Shown in pieces: positions 1 through 6,781 of a stretch of DNA of 24,764 nucleotides (its first letter is position 1; each line of letters begins with the position of its first letter). The stretch spans positions 1-24,764 of the forward strand of contig CALGCW010000074.1 in assembly GCA_937884385.1 (NCBI GenBank), given 5' to 3'. The notes below the pieces were generated by a model. The model made no database searches and was not told the DNA's origin. It saw only the letters and a list, made by a program, of their open reading frames with translations. Origin of the DNA: an uncultured Clostridia bacterium (GTDB lineage Bacteria; Bacillota; Clostridia; Oscillospirales; CAG-272). The position numbers and the translations under genes are program-made.

Positions 1-28
1 AAAAGCCCCCGAACCTCACGGTTCGGGG
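1..28 (-). terminator. Rho-independent terminator of the left-end RNA unit
   Basis: Read on the minus strand, a 9-bp GC-rich stem (CCCCGAACC / GGTTCGGGG, positions 7-28, 4-nt loop) is followed by a C and then at least four T residues at the window edge. It would end minus-strand transcription that starts at the promoter near 319-347. The T tract may continue outside the window. Confidence 0.8.
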
Positions 29-312
29 ATGTAAGTTCCGTTCACGTCATTTAAACATTTCGTCACCTGTCTTAAACTAACATTTACATACAGGCTGCAT
101 GTCGTGATGCACTTTCGTGTCACGTGCCCTATCTTGACTAATTTTGGCTCAGGCGTTACGGTGTCAAACTTACAAACGCACCAACCTGTGTTAAACTTTA
201 AGGGTAAGCCCTCGACCAATAGCGTTAAGAAGCACAGTCACGCTTCATACAAGAGTGTTAGTATTTTGCCGCATTCTCAAACAAGGAGTAGGTCGACGAC
301 GCAATTAAGCGT
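1..312 (-). ncRNA. Candidate structured non-coding RNA of about 300 nt, family not identified
   Basis: This stretch is a complete transcription unit without a convincing protein: a promoter (319-347), about 300 nt, and a terminator (7-28). Visible structure on the minus strand includes a hairpin at 103-124 with an 8-bp stem, a 2-nt bulge and a GAAA tetraloop. A 6-bp hairpin with a 5-nt loop lies at 86-102 and a small GGG/CCC hairpin at 202-211. TCGACC (291-296) can pair with GGTCGA (212-217), and ACTAACA (256-262) with TGTTAGT (76-82), closing larger domains. The only minus ORF (16-219) needs a TTG start, has no ribosome binding site that I can see, and runs into the terminator stem. I do not recognise the RNA family. 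Published Clostridia RNAs of similar size, such as raiA-type RNAs, are worth comparing. The promoter, terminator and hairpins are seen; function is unknown. Confidence 0.55.
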
Positions 313-318
313 AGCATT

Positions 319-347
319 ATATTATCACAAAAGAGTATTATTGTCAA
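319..347 (-). promoter_or_regulatory. Sigma-A type promoter of the left-end RNA unit
   Basis: Minus strand: a perfect -35 TTGACA (342-347), a 17-bp spacer and the -10 TAATAT (319-324). A perfect TATAAT overlaps at 316-321 but with a 20-bp spacer. Transcription would start near 312. No protein start with a good ribosome binding site follows, which supports an RNA gene. Confidence 0.7.
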
Positions 348-456
348 CACTATATTTTATTACTGCGCTATGTAAGAAAGCAAACATAAAACTTTTTTAT
401 ACAAAGATTTTTATATATAAAGTTATCGCGCAATAAAGTGAACCGATCCCTTTCTT

Positions 457-1077
457 TCATTTAGCAGAGACCCGAGAATCATACTCGTCTATTTCTCTTT
501 GAATTCTTCTACTGATACCCTCAATAAGTGCTTTCTTGAACCACTCCAAGTTCTCTTTATCCCACTCTTCACCCAATATTATTACTTTTTCTTTCTTTTG
601 AAAACTTTTCATACACGTTTCTTTCTTATCATAAAGATTAATAATATTTACTCCACTTTTCTTGGCATATTGCAATGTAGTCATTGCTCCGCCCACTCTA
701 TTAGGTTCAACATATGCTATAAGCATATCACAGTTCTCAACCAACCATTCATTTCGCTTTTGTATAGCATTCTTATAGTGTGTTTTAGGATCAAGTGGAT
801 AATAAATATTATCGTAATATTCTTCGTAATAGCATTCATCTTTAACTGAATATGGAAGTACCAAAATAAGCTCGCTATTGTTAGTTTCGCAACTTCTATG
901 TGCACGTTTAATAGCAGAAGCTGCTAAAATATCAAAATCACCATTTCGCCCAATATAAAACTCAACGAATTCGTGTTTTCGCATAAGCCCTTTTGCTATT
1001 TCTTCTATTTCGTTTTCTATAGCAACAATGTTAAATAACTCGCGATGTCCGATAAAAGCTACTCGATATATTTCCAC
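457..1077 (-). CDS. SLOG-superfamily (YpsA/DUF1273-like) protein, 206 aa
   Basis: The protein begins with a hydrophobic strand and IGHRE (about residues 8-13). It continues with GRNGDFD (43-49), a strand ending in VLP (73-75), CDMLIAYVEP (116-125) and VGGAMTTLQYAKK (128-140). This layout, a Rossmann-like fold with a glycine turn and a late GG-x-T segment, is typical of the SLOG superfamily (YpsA, DprA-like, LOG), whose members bind nucleotides or nucleotide-derived ligands. The exact ligand or reaction cannot be told from sequence. The start is GTG at 1077, chosen because GGAGAGA (1081-1087) lies just upstream. The gene lies directly behind a structured RNA with a terminator hairpin (1094-1121), so read-through of that terminator may control it. 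No clear terminator follows the stop codon. The SLOG class is fairly sure; the function is unknown. Confidence 0.7.
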   Translation of the reverse strand: MEIYRVAFIGHRELFNIVAIENEIEEIAKGLMRKHEFVEFYIGRNGDFDILAASAIKRAHRSCETNNSELILVLPYSVKDECYYEEYYDNIYYPLDPKTHYKNAIQKRNEWLVENCDMLIAYVEPNRVGGAMTTLQYAKKSGVNIINLYDKKETCMKSFQKKEKVIILGEEWDKENLEWFKKALIEGISRRIQREIDEYDSRVSAK

Positions 1078-1093
1078 TTTTCTCTCCTAAAAT

Positions 1094-1121
1094 AAAAAAG
1101 TGCGCCCCCGAAGGAACGCAC
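1094..1121 (-). terminator. Terminator at the end of the structured RNA, in front of the SLOG gene
   Basis: Minus strand: GTGCGTTCC, a TTCG loop, then GGGGCGCAC (a 9-bp stem with two G-U pairs), followed by six T residues (1094-1099). The ribosome binding site of the SLOG gene starts only a few bases further on, so this hairpin either ends a free RNA or works as an attenuator for the SLOG gene. Confidence 0.85.
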
Positions 1122-1247
1122 CGAAAAAATGTTTCCCTTCATTGTTGCTACACAATCTCAATCCGTCAGTAGGTATGAGGAAAAAGGAAACACCTTTTAC
1201 CAAGGTTAGTTTCCTACTGACGCAAATAGATTATTCGATTGTGTAGC
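1094..1247 (-). ncRNA. Structured RNA of about 150 nt: free small RNA or riboswitch-like leader
   Basis: The predicted transcript starts near 1247, just after a consensus promoter, and ends at the 1094-1121 terminator. Its first 11 nt (1237-1247) pair perfectly with 1147-1157. Inside lies a second 10-bp stem (1213-1222 with 1164-1173), and inside that a hairpin (GGAAAC, 1209-1214, with GTTTCC, 1186-1191, then ACCTT/AAGGT) followed by a T-rich run. The GTTTCC arm can instead pair with a downstream GGGAAACA (1130-1137) just before the terminator. Such alternative pairing is typical of a switch or a pseudoknot. The single long imperfect hairpin recalls 6S-like RNAs, but I cannot assign a family. 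The promoter, fold and terminator are seen; regulation is inferred. Confidence 0.7.
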
Positions 1248-1253
1248 GCAATT

Positions 1254-1282
1254 ATTGTAGCACAATTTTGCGCTTTTGTCAA
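1254..1282 (-). promoter_or_regulatory. Consensus sigma-A promoter of the structured RNA / SLOG gene
   Basis: Minus strand: TTGACA (1277-1282), an exact 17-bp spacer and TACAAT (1254-1259). The predicted start at about 1247 coincides with the first base of the long closing stem of the RNA, which supports both calls. It lies 44 bp past the end of the Y-family polymerase gene, so the RNA unit is transcribed independently. Confidence 0.85.
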
Positions 1283-1325
1283 TATTTACAATAAAAACAG
1301 AACCCAAATTCATTGTTTGGGTGCT

Positions 1326-2555
1326 CTATATATACATCCACCCGGGCATCACGAGTTCATCGCAAGTGCCGCGTGGCATCTTTTTCTCATCAAGAATGAG
1401 TGCGGGGACGAGAGAGTGTTTTCCGTAAAGCTCGTGGATTTCATCAATCGTGCGTGTGAGTAATTTTCTTTTTTTGTTAGTTGGAGTATCGAAAAGTGAG
1501 AGCTGTATTGGTTCTTCGGCTTTTTCAAGATTTATTGCCGTAACCGTTATAGAGCGCACGTTTTTCTCCCAACGATAATTTGAAAGAAGAATTGCAAACG
1601 CCTCGTTTGCAATATCAAGCTCGTCCTGTGTGGGCGTTTTCAGTAACGTCTGCCAGCCGACCGTGTGAAGCTCATTATCCCGCACCGAAAGATGCACGCC
1701 CTTGGCTCTGAGTCCCATCTGTCGAAGCTTTGCTCCAATGTTCTGCGAAAGCGCGTATATGACCTTCTGAGCTTCGTCAAGCGTGTTTAAGTCATCGGTG
1801 CAGGTTATTCCGTGTCCCACACTTTTAGCGGGCGCAGAATAGCTCTCGTGCGCCACGCGTGAGGTGTCAAGTCCATTGGCAAATTGCCACAGCATAACAC
1901 CGTTTTTACCCAATTTATGCTTTAGCACATCAGGACTGAGGTTAGCTAATTGACCTATTGTCTGCACACCGATGCTTTCTAATTTTTGGGTTGTTGCTCT
2001 ACCGCAATAAATCATATCGGAGCAAGGTAACGGCCATACTTTTTCCTTAAAATTCTCTCTCGTAATTTCCGTTATTGCATCGGGCTTTTTCATATCAGAG
2101 CCAAGCTTTGCAAACACCTTGTTGAAGGAAACACCAATGGATACTGTCAACGCGAGCTCTTCCTTCACCTCACGTCTTATACACTCGGCGATCTCCATTG
2201 GTTTCATAGGAGAACGGGTAACGTCAAGCCAGCATTCGTCCACTCCAAACGGCTCGATCTCGTCGGTGTAACGCGCATATATCTTCTGTATCATCTTTGA
2301 AAATTTCACATAATAATCGTAATGCGGCGGTACAACAACAAGCTCAGTGCACAACTGACGCGCCTGCCACGCGACCATTCCTGTTTTGACACCTGCCCTT
2401 TTAGCAAGCTCACTTTTGGCAAGAACTATACCGTGCCTGTCCTCAATGCTTCCGCAAACCGCCACCGCCTTGCCTCGCAATTCGGGATTTAACACCATCT
2501 CTACCGAGGCATAAAATCCGTTTGCATCGCTGTGAAGTATCGCTCTGTCGCTCAT
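1326..2555 (-). CDS. Y-family (DinB/UmuC-type) translesion DNA polymerase, 409 aa
   Basis: This is an error-prone polymerase that copies past damaged bases. The N-terminal palm carries HSDANGFYASVE (8-19) with catalytic Asp10. The second catalytic pair is D106-E107 in GVDECWLDV. SIGVSFNKVFAKLGSD (139-154) matches the conserved finger/palm segment, and helix-hairpin-helix thumb residues follow (about 180-230, with SIGVQTIGQL). A little-finger domain occupies about 240-380, giving a full-length protein. I chose ATG 2555 over a further upstream ORF start because AGAGG lies just before it and its ATG overlaps the TGA of the upstream gene (ATGA), a sign of translational coupling. It is the second gene of an SOS operon: the promoter at 2895-2923 carries two LexA boxes. 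DinB versus UmuC subclass is not clear, so no symbol is given. Confidence 0.9.
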   Translation of the reverse strand: MSDRAILHSDANGFYASVEMVLNPELRGKAVAVCGSIEDRHGIVLAKSELAKRAGVKTGMVAWQARQLCTELVVVPPHYDYYVKFSKMIQKIYARYTDEIEPFGVDECWLDVTRSPMKPMEIAECIRREVKEELALTVSIGVSFNKVFAKLGSDMKKPDAITEITRENFKEKVWPLPCSDMIYCGRATTQKLESIGVQTIGQLANLSPDVLKHKLGKNGVMLWQFANGLDTSRVAHESYSAPAKSVGHGITCTDDLNTLDEAQKVIYALSQNIGAKLRQMGLRAKGVHLSVRDNELHTVGWQTLLKTPTQDELDIANEAFAILLSNYRWEKNVRSITVTAINLEKAEEPIQLSLFDTPTNKKRKLLTRTIDEIHELYGKHSLVPALILDEKKMPRGTCDELVMPGWMYI

Positions 2556-2839
2556 ACGCACACCTCTTTGACGGAAAACCATTGATTGCTTTCGGGCTCA
2601 TAGTATATCTGCCTTTCCGCATCATCAATAACAACGGTATATTCGGTTGTAGCCACCGCGCGCACCTGCCACGGCGAATATTTGCGCACGCGCTCAACGC
2701 GAATTATCTCAAAGCTCTTACCATTATACCATAACTTTTTCGGCACGAAGCTCCCATCGGGCATAAATATCGCTTCAACTCCTATCGGAGTGCGCACAAA
2801 CTTTCCTCTTCCCGATTCTCTTGTCACTTCTGTTTTCAC
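2552..2839 (-). CDS. Small unknown protein coupled to the Y-family polymerase, about 95 aa
   Basis: This short protein is rich in beta-strand patterns and contains FMPDGSFVPKKLWYNGKSF and a later SPWQVRAV and QWFSVKEV, with several Trp and Tyr. It loosely recalls small domains of the DUF6504 kind found beside or fused to lesion-bypass polymerases, but this is a guess from pattern and context. The open frame continues up to 2923, but that TTG is the -35 box of the promoter, so translation must start later. A GTG at 2839 lies 11 nt behind AGGTGAGG (2851-2858); a GTG at 2848 is the alternative. Its stop overlaps the polymerase start. Two LexA boxes at its promoter put it in the SOS response, so it probably assists or controls the polymerase. 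Confidence 0.65.
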   Translation of the reverse strand: MKTEVTRESGRGKFVRTPIGVEAIFMPDGSFVPKKLWYNGKSFEIIRVERVRKYSPWQVRAVATTEYTVVIDDAERQIYYEPESNQWFSVKEVCV

Positions 2840-2876
2840 ACTCGCCACAACCTCACCTGCTCTCTCAACAATTAAT

Positions 2877-2888
2877 GAACATTTGTTC
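2877..2888. promoter_or_regulatory. LexA (SOS) box 2, at the transcription start
   Basis: GAAC-ATTT-GTTC is a perfect match to the Firmicutes LexA dyad GAAC-N4-GTTC. It covers the predicted transcription start (about 2888) of the polymerase operon, where bound LexA would block initiation. Confidence 0.8.
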
Positions 2889-2894
2889 TTAATT

Positions 2895-2923
2895 ATTATA
2901 TAACACGAACATTCGTTTGTCAA
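2895..2923 (-). promoter_or_regulatory. SOS promoter of the polymerase operon
   Basis: Minus strand: TTGACA (2918-2923), a 17-bp spacer and TATAAT (2895-2900), all exact consensus. Such a strong promoter is normally silent only if repressed, and two LexA boxes (2877-2888 and 2906-2919) overlap it. The predicted transcript starts near 2888. Confidence 0.9.
2906..2919. promoter_or_regulatory. LexA (SOS) box 1, between -35 and -10
   Basis: CGAAC-ATTC-GTTTG matches the CGAAC-N4-GTTCG consensus with one changed base in the right half (GTTTG for GTTCG). It sits in the promoter spacer and touches the -35 box, 29 bp from box 2, so LexA dimers could bind both. Confidence 0.7.
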
Positions 2924-2977
2924 GAGGTAAGTTTTGGAACTTCCTAAAAATTACACAAAGTGTCACCCTTTCACGAC

Positions 2978-3009
2978 AAATGGGAGCTTCAAATCTGAAG
3001 CTCCCATTT
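2978..3009. terminator. Bidirectional terminator at the end of the defence operon
   Basis: A 14-bp stem with a 4-nt loop (2978-2991 / 2996-3009) is flanked by T residues in both directions. It lies 22 bp past the stop of the last minus-strand gene of the restriction operon and before the SOS promoter, so it separates the two units. Confidence 0.8.
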
Positions 3010-3030
3010 TATATACATATCGGCGCCTAT

Positions 3031-3474
3031 TTATTTTAAAACTTTCTTAATCCATTTGATAATACCATTTATTTTATACCCAATCCAAATTAATGGAAGC
3101 AATCCTAATAATATACGTATTGATATTAGTAAATCCCTATCCATAAAAGAAAGTAATATACTACAGATAGGCAAAGTTACTAAAAAAGCAATTATCTTGT
3201 TGCACACTTTACTTAAAGTTAAATGCCAACCAGTATAAGTGGCAGCGCCCTTACACGGATTATCATATCTTTCGTCATATGTCAATCCGGTCAATGCATA
3301 ACTCGCTTGTCGAATGGGTGTTGCGATTAATTTGTCACAACCTTTACCTATAATTTTTCCTGTCAAACCAGTTTCTTTTATTTTCTCCAATGGATCATCA
3401 GAACAATGATTTCTAACTACCTTATTAATTTTTTGGAATAATCTGAAATTTTGTTTATTATATTTTTTGTTCAA
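3031..3474 (-). CDS. Two-helix membrane protein at the tail of the restriction operon, 147 aa, unknown
   Basis: I do not recognise the family. The first 90 residues are polar and basic with scattered Cys (24, 46, 74, 91) and a PCKGAATYTGWH segment. Two hydrophobic helices follow (about 93-110 and 115-135), with a short charged turn (MDRD) between and a Lys-rich tail. It should sit in the cell membrane with a sizeable cytoplasmic N-terminal part. The start is TTG at 3474, 9 nt after AAGGAGG. The gene follows hsdR by 76 nt without a visible terminator and precedes the 2978-3009 terminator, so it is probably the last gene of the defence operon. A membrane effector role is possible but is context only. 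Confidence 0.6.
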   Translation of the reverse strand: MNKKYNKQNFRLFQKINKVVRNHCSDDPLEKIKETGLTGKIIGKGCDKLIATPIRQASYALTGLTYDERYDNPCKGAATYTGWHLTLSKVCNKIIAFLVTLPICSILLSFMDRDLLISIRILLGLLPLIWIGYKINGIIKWIKKVLK

Positions 3475-3550
3475 TAACTCTTACCTCCTTTTTTCAAAAA
3501 TTCTTGTATTGTTTCATTATGTTATCATAAAAAAATATTACATAATAAGC

Positions 3551-6500
3551 TTACGCGCTTGCCCCAACCCAGCCATATCCTTGAACCGCCATATCAATGA
3601 AATGGTTCAAAAGCAAAATTGTTTTAGAGTTGAAACTTTCTTTGTCATAACAGTCGGGCAAGTCAACATTCAATGCTTCTCTAATAGCATTTTTGACACG
3701 CTCCACAGGTTGCTCGTCTTTATACCAATCAACTACCATAAGTGTTGTCTTTTCTTCGGTTAATTTCTTATAAAGATTTTTTGCAGCAAGCTTAACTTTT
3801 TGCTCTTCAGCCTGAGTAAGCTTTTTACCTTTAACAAGCAAATCATACACCTCGAGTTCTTCTTCACTCAAACCTTCAAGATCAGCTCGCTTCTGCTCAG
3901 CTTGGAGTTCTTCAATCAGTTGAATAAGTTGTTCGTAATAATCTTCATTTTCAGAACCTCCCGCATTGTATCTATCAACAATGCCTTTATATCGTTCAGA
4001 AAACTTTATACGAGTACAGTTCTTATTAATCATTTTTTGAAGTGCATCTTCAAGATATGATTTAAGATCATCAATCTCAACTGCCTTATATGGAGTTTGT
4101 TTGATTTCTTGGCGCAAAGCATCAATATCTATCTTAGACAAATCAATAATTTGTGTCCCGTGAATAACAAACGAGGGATCGTTGTCCTCTGCTTCGTTTG
4201 AAGTAATGCTACTATCAAGAACCTGGGACATTCTTATTCTTGCACGTCTAATCTTTTCATCATCAATGTAGTTGTTGAAAAGGCCGTGCAAATATGAAAT
4301 GGGAGAAAATTTCTCATTAGTCCAATTTTGTTCAAAAATTTCAGGCTTAGCGGCTTCATAAAGATTTATTGTTGTATTTGCCATCACCTTGAAACGATCA
4401 GTTACATCATCATTAGCTATTATTCTGTTGTATGCGTCACGCAAGTCATCAAGCTTATCAAATGTAGATGCTTCTGCAATAATCTTGTTAAGATCAATAT
4501 CCATTGCTTTCAAAAAAGCATCAGTTTCATCTATGCAGTTATCTATATTATAGATTAATTGATCTATATCTTTTGCGGGGAAATCGTCACCGTTATCTCC
4601 GGAAGCATAATCAGAAAGTGCTTTCTTCATATACTTAAACACGTTGACATAATCAACTATAATACCACAAGTTTTGCCTGGGAATACACGATTTGCACGC
4701 GCAATTGCTTGCATCAGAGTGTGTCCCTTCATTGGCTTGTCCAGATAAACCGAGGAAAGGCTCTTTACGTCAAAACCTGTAAGCCACATTGCACAAACAA
4801 ATACCAACTGAAGTGGATCGTTGGGATCCTTAAAGCGGTCTTCTATATCCTTACCTTCAGGGGTAATTTCGTTCATCTTGGCGCGATGAGTAGAAATATC
4901 AAGACCTTGTGCTGCAAATTTTTGATTCTCGTCAGCTTCTTCAGAAACAATAACTGCCATCTCCATTTTATTCATATAATCGATTATGGCAGAAATACTA
5001 TCTCTTTCTTCCTTTGTTTTAGCTTTGTTTCTTTCTGAAACGAGTTTTTTCTTTTCCTCGTTCCAATAATGCTGCACCTTATCATACATCTTAACGGTTG
5101 TGTATTTATCCACCGATACAACCATCGCTTTTCCAAGGAAACCACGGCGAGGAAGGTGATGCACGATATCTCTTGCAATTTTATCAAGTCGGTCATCGCG
5201 ACGAATTACTTCCAGTATTCTTGATGAAGAATTTTCAAGAAGCTTAGTTTCTGCATCGTTAAGATTTTCGTCCTCGATAATATCCAATACGTCATCATCA
5301 AGGAAGTCGTTTTCAAGCCAAACCTCAGGTACTCTACGGCTGTAAAACAACGGAACTGTAGATCCATCTTCAACCGACTGTGCAAAGTTATACTCTGAAA
5401 CGTAATTACCAAACCATTGGTTGGTTAGACGCTTTGCACCGAGCAAAGGTGTTCCTGTAAATGCAATGTAGTTTGCATTGGGAAGAGCTGTTCGCATATT
5501 CTCTGCCAGGCTCTTGTACTGTGTGCGATGTGCCTCGTCAACAAGAACAATAATATCATCTCTTTCCGAAAGAACGGGAAATTTCTTGGTTTTGTCGTAA
5601 TTAAATTTATGTATAAGTGTAAAAATGAATGACTTGTTAGTTTGCAAATAATCACGAAGCTGTGCGCCGTTCTTGGGCTGACATTCTTCCTTGTCGCCAA
5701 TTACCTCCGTGCGCACGAAATTCTTGTGAATCTGCGTGTCAAGGTCTTCGCGGTCAGTGATAATAAGGAAGGTAAAGTTACCCTCAATCTTACGCTTCAC
5801 CTTGCGCGTAAACATAACCATTGAGTATGACTTTCCACTTCCCTGTGTATGCCAGAATACACCGAGCTTACCTTGCAATTCTTTACGATTATTAACTGAC
5901 TGTATCAAATTGTTAACACCAAGATATTGGTGATTCTTTGCAATAATCTTTATCGACTGATTTTCAAACAAGATAAAGTTTTCAATATAGTCAATTAAAT
6001 TAGCTTTTGGAAGCAAACCATCTGCAAAGTAATCAAGAGAAACGCCATCATCGAAGATTGCTTTACGGTCGATTTTCTCTTCTTCGTTCGCCTTTAACCA
6101 CTCAAAGAAATAGTCATAGGTAGCAGAAAACGCACCAAGCCTTGTTTCAAGTCCGTTGGAAAGAACGCAAATCTGATTAAATGCAAACATATTTGGAACG
6201 TCTTTGAGGTAGCTCTTCAGATTGCGGTTGTATGCTTCTTCCACCTTAACGTCGCTGTTCTTAAGCTCCACAAATACAAGCGGAAGTCCATTGACGAAGA
6301 TGATAACGTCAGGACGGCGCCAATTGAAGCGTCCCTCAATCCACATCTGCGAAACAGCGGTAAAGGTATTGTTTTCGGGATTATCAAAATCAACAAGCTT
6401 GACAAAATCGAAATCCTGCTTGCCATTTCTTCTAACACATACCTTTATGTAGTTGCGTATTTGCTGATAGAGCTTATAGTTAACCGCTTTCATATCTCCG

Positions 6501-6760
6501 CCCGTAAAATCGCGGCACAAATCCTTAATAATTCCATCAATAACATCGGTGGGAATGGTGGGATTGATACGAACAAGCGCATCACGAAGCACGGCGGGCA
6601 GAACGCATTGCTTTTTGCTTGTGCGTCCCGTTCCGTCGTTTATATTCTCTTTTGATGATGTCGAAGGATCACAAGTGATGACATCATAGCAAAACGGTGC
6701 AGTACCTAACTTGTCCAGCAACGCTTTTTCGATGTCATCTTCGTATATAAATCTTGACAT
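3551..6760 (-). CDS. hsdR: Type I restriction enzyme, R subunit (endonuclease and DNA translocase), 1069 aa
   Basis: HsdR pumps and cuts unmethylated DNA as part of the HsdR2M2S1 complex. The nuclease domain shows the PD-ExK pattern: D151 in RPDVIIFV, then E165-x-K167 in FVELKN. The translocase follows as a superfamily 2 helicase, with Walker A at TQGSGKS (305-311), the Asp-Glu-Ala-His box at 408-411, FTGTPL (434-439) as motif III, and later MWLTGFDVKSL and QAIARANRVFPGK as motifs V and VI. A helical C-terminal region for complex assembly ends the protein. Length is normal and no key residue is missing, so it should be active. ATG 6760 is preceded by AAGGAG at 6-nt spacing and lies 21 nt after the ATPase-TOPRIM gene. 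Confidence 0.95.
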   Translation of the reverse strand: MSRFIYEDDIEKALLDKLGTAPFCYDVITCDPSTSSKENINDGTGRTSKKQCVLPAVLRDALVRINPTIPTDVIDGIIKDLCRDFTGGDMKAVNYKLYQQIRNYIKVCVRRNGKQDFDFVKLVDFDNPENNTFTAVSQMWIEGRFNWRRPDVIIFVNGLPLVFVELKNSDVKVEEAYNRNLKSYLKDVPNMFAFNQICVLSNGLETRLGAFSATYDYFFEWLKANEEEKIDRKAIFDDGVSLDYFADGLLPKANLIDYIENFILFENQSIKIIAKNHQYLGVNNLIQSVNNRKELQGKLGVFWHTQGSGKSYSMVMFTRKVKRKIEGNFTFLIITDREDLDTQIHKNFVRTEVIGDKEECQPKNGAQLRDYLQTNKSFIFTLIHKFNYDKTKKFPVLSERDDIIVLVDEAHRTQYKSLAENMRTALPNANYIAFTGTPLLGAKRLTNQWFGNYVSEYNFAQSVEDGSTVPLFYSRRVPEVWLENDFLDDDVLDIIEDENLNDAETKLLENSSSRILEVIRRDDRLDKIARDIVHHLPRRGFLGKAMVVSVDKYTTVKMYDKVQHYWNEEKKKLVSERNKAKTKEERDSISAIIDYMNKMEMAVIVSEEADENQKFAAQGLDISTHRAKMNEITPEGKDIEDRFKDPNDPLQLVFVCAMWLTGFDVKSLSSVYLDKPMKGHTLMQAIARANRVFPGKTCGIIVDYVNVFKYMKKALSDYASGDNGDDFPAKDIDQLIYNIDNCIDETDAFLKAMDIDLNKIIAEASTFDKLDDLRDAYNRIIANDDVTDRFKVMANTTINLYEAAKPEIFEQNWTNEKFSPISYLHGLFNNYIDDEKIRRARIRMSQVLDSSITSNEAEDNDPSFVIHGTQIIDLSKIDIDALRQEIKQTPYKAVEIDDLKSYLEDALQKMINKNCTRIKFSERYKGIVDRYNAGGSENEDYYEQLIQLIEELQAEQKRADLEGLSEEELEVYDLLVKGKKLTQAEEQKVKLAAKNLYKKLTEEKTTLMVVDWYKDEQPVERVKNAIREALNVDLPDCYDKESFNSKTILLLNHFIDMAVQGYGWVGASA

Positions 6761-6781
6761 ATCTTTCTCCTTATTTTACAA

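Noticed and set aside
16..219. Minus-strand ORF of 67 codons at the left end
   Set aside because: It needs a TTG start without a visible ribosome binding site, reads through hairpins and into the terminator stem. An RNA gene explains the region better.
104..436. Plus-strand ORF of 110 codons
   Set aside because: It runs antisense to the RNA unit and across its promoter, with low-complexity composition and no ribosome binding site.
2839..2923. Upstream extension of the small SOS gene to TTG 2923
   Set aside because: This TTG is the -35 box of the promoter, so it is not in the transcript.
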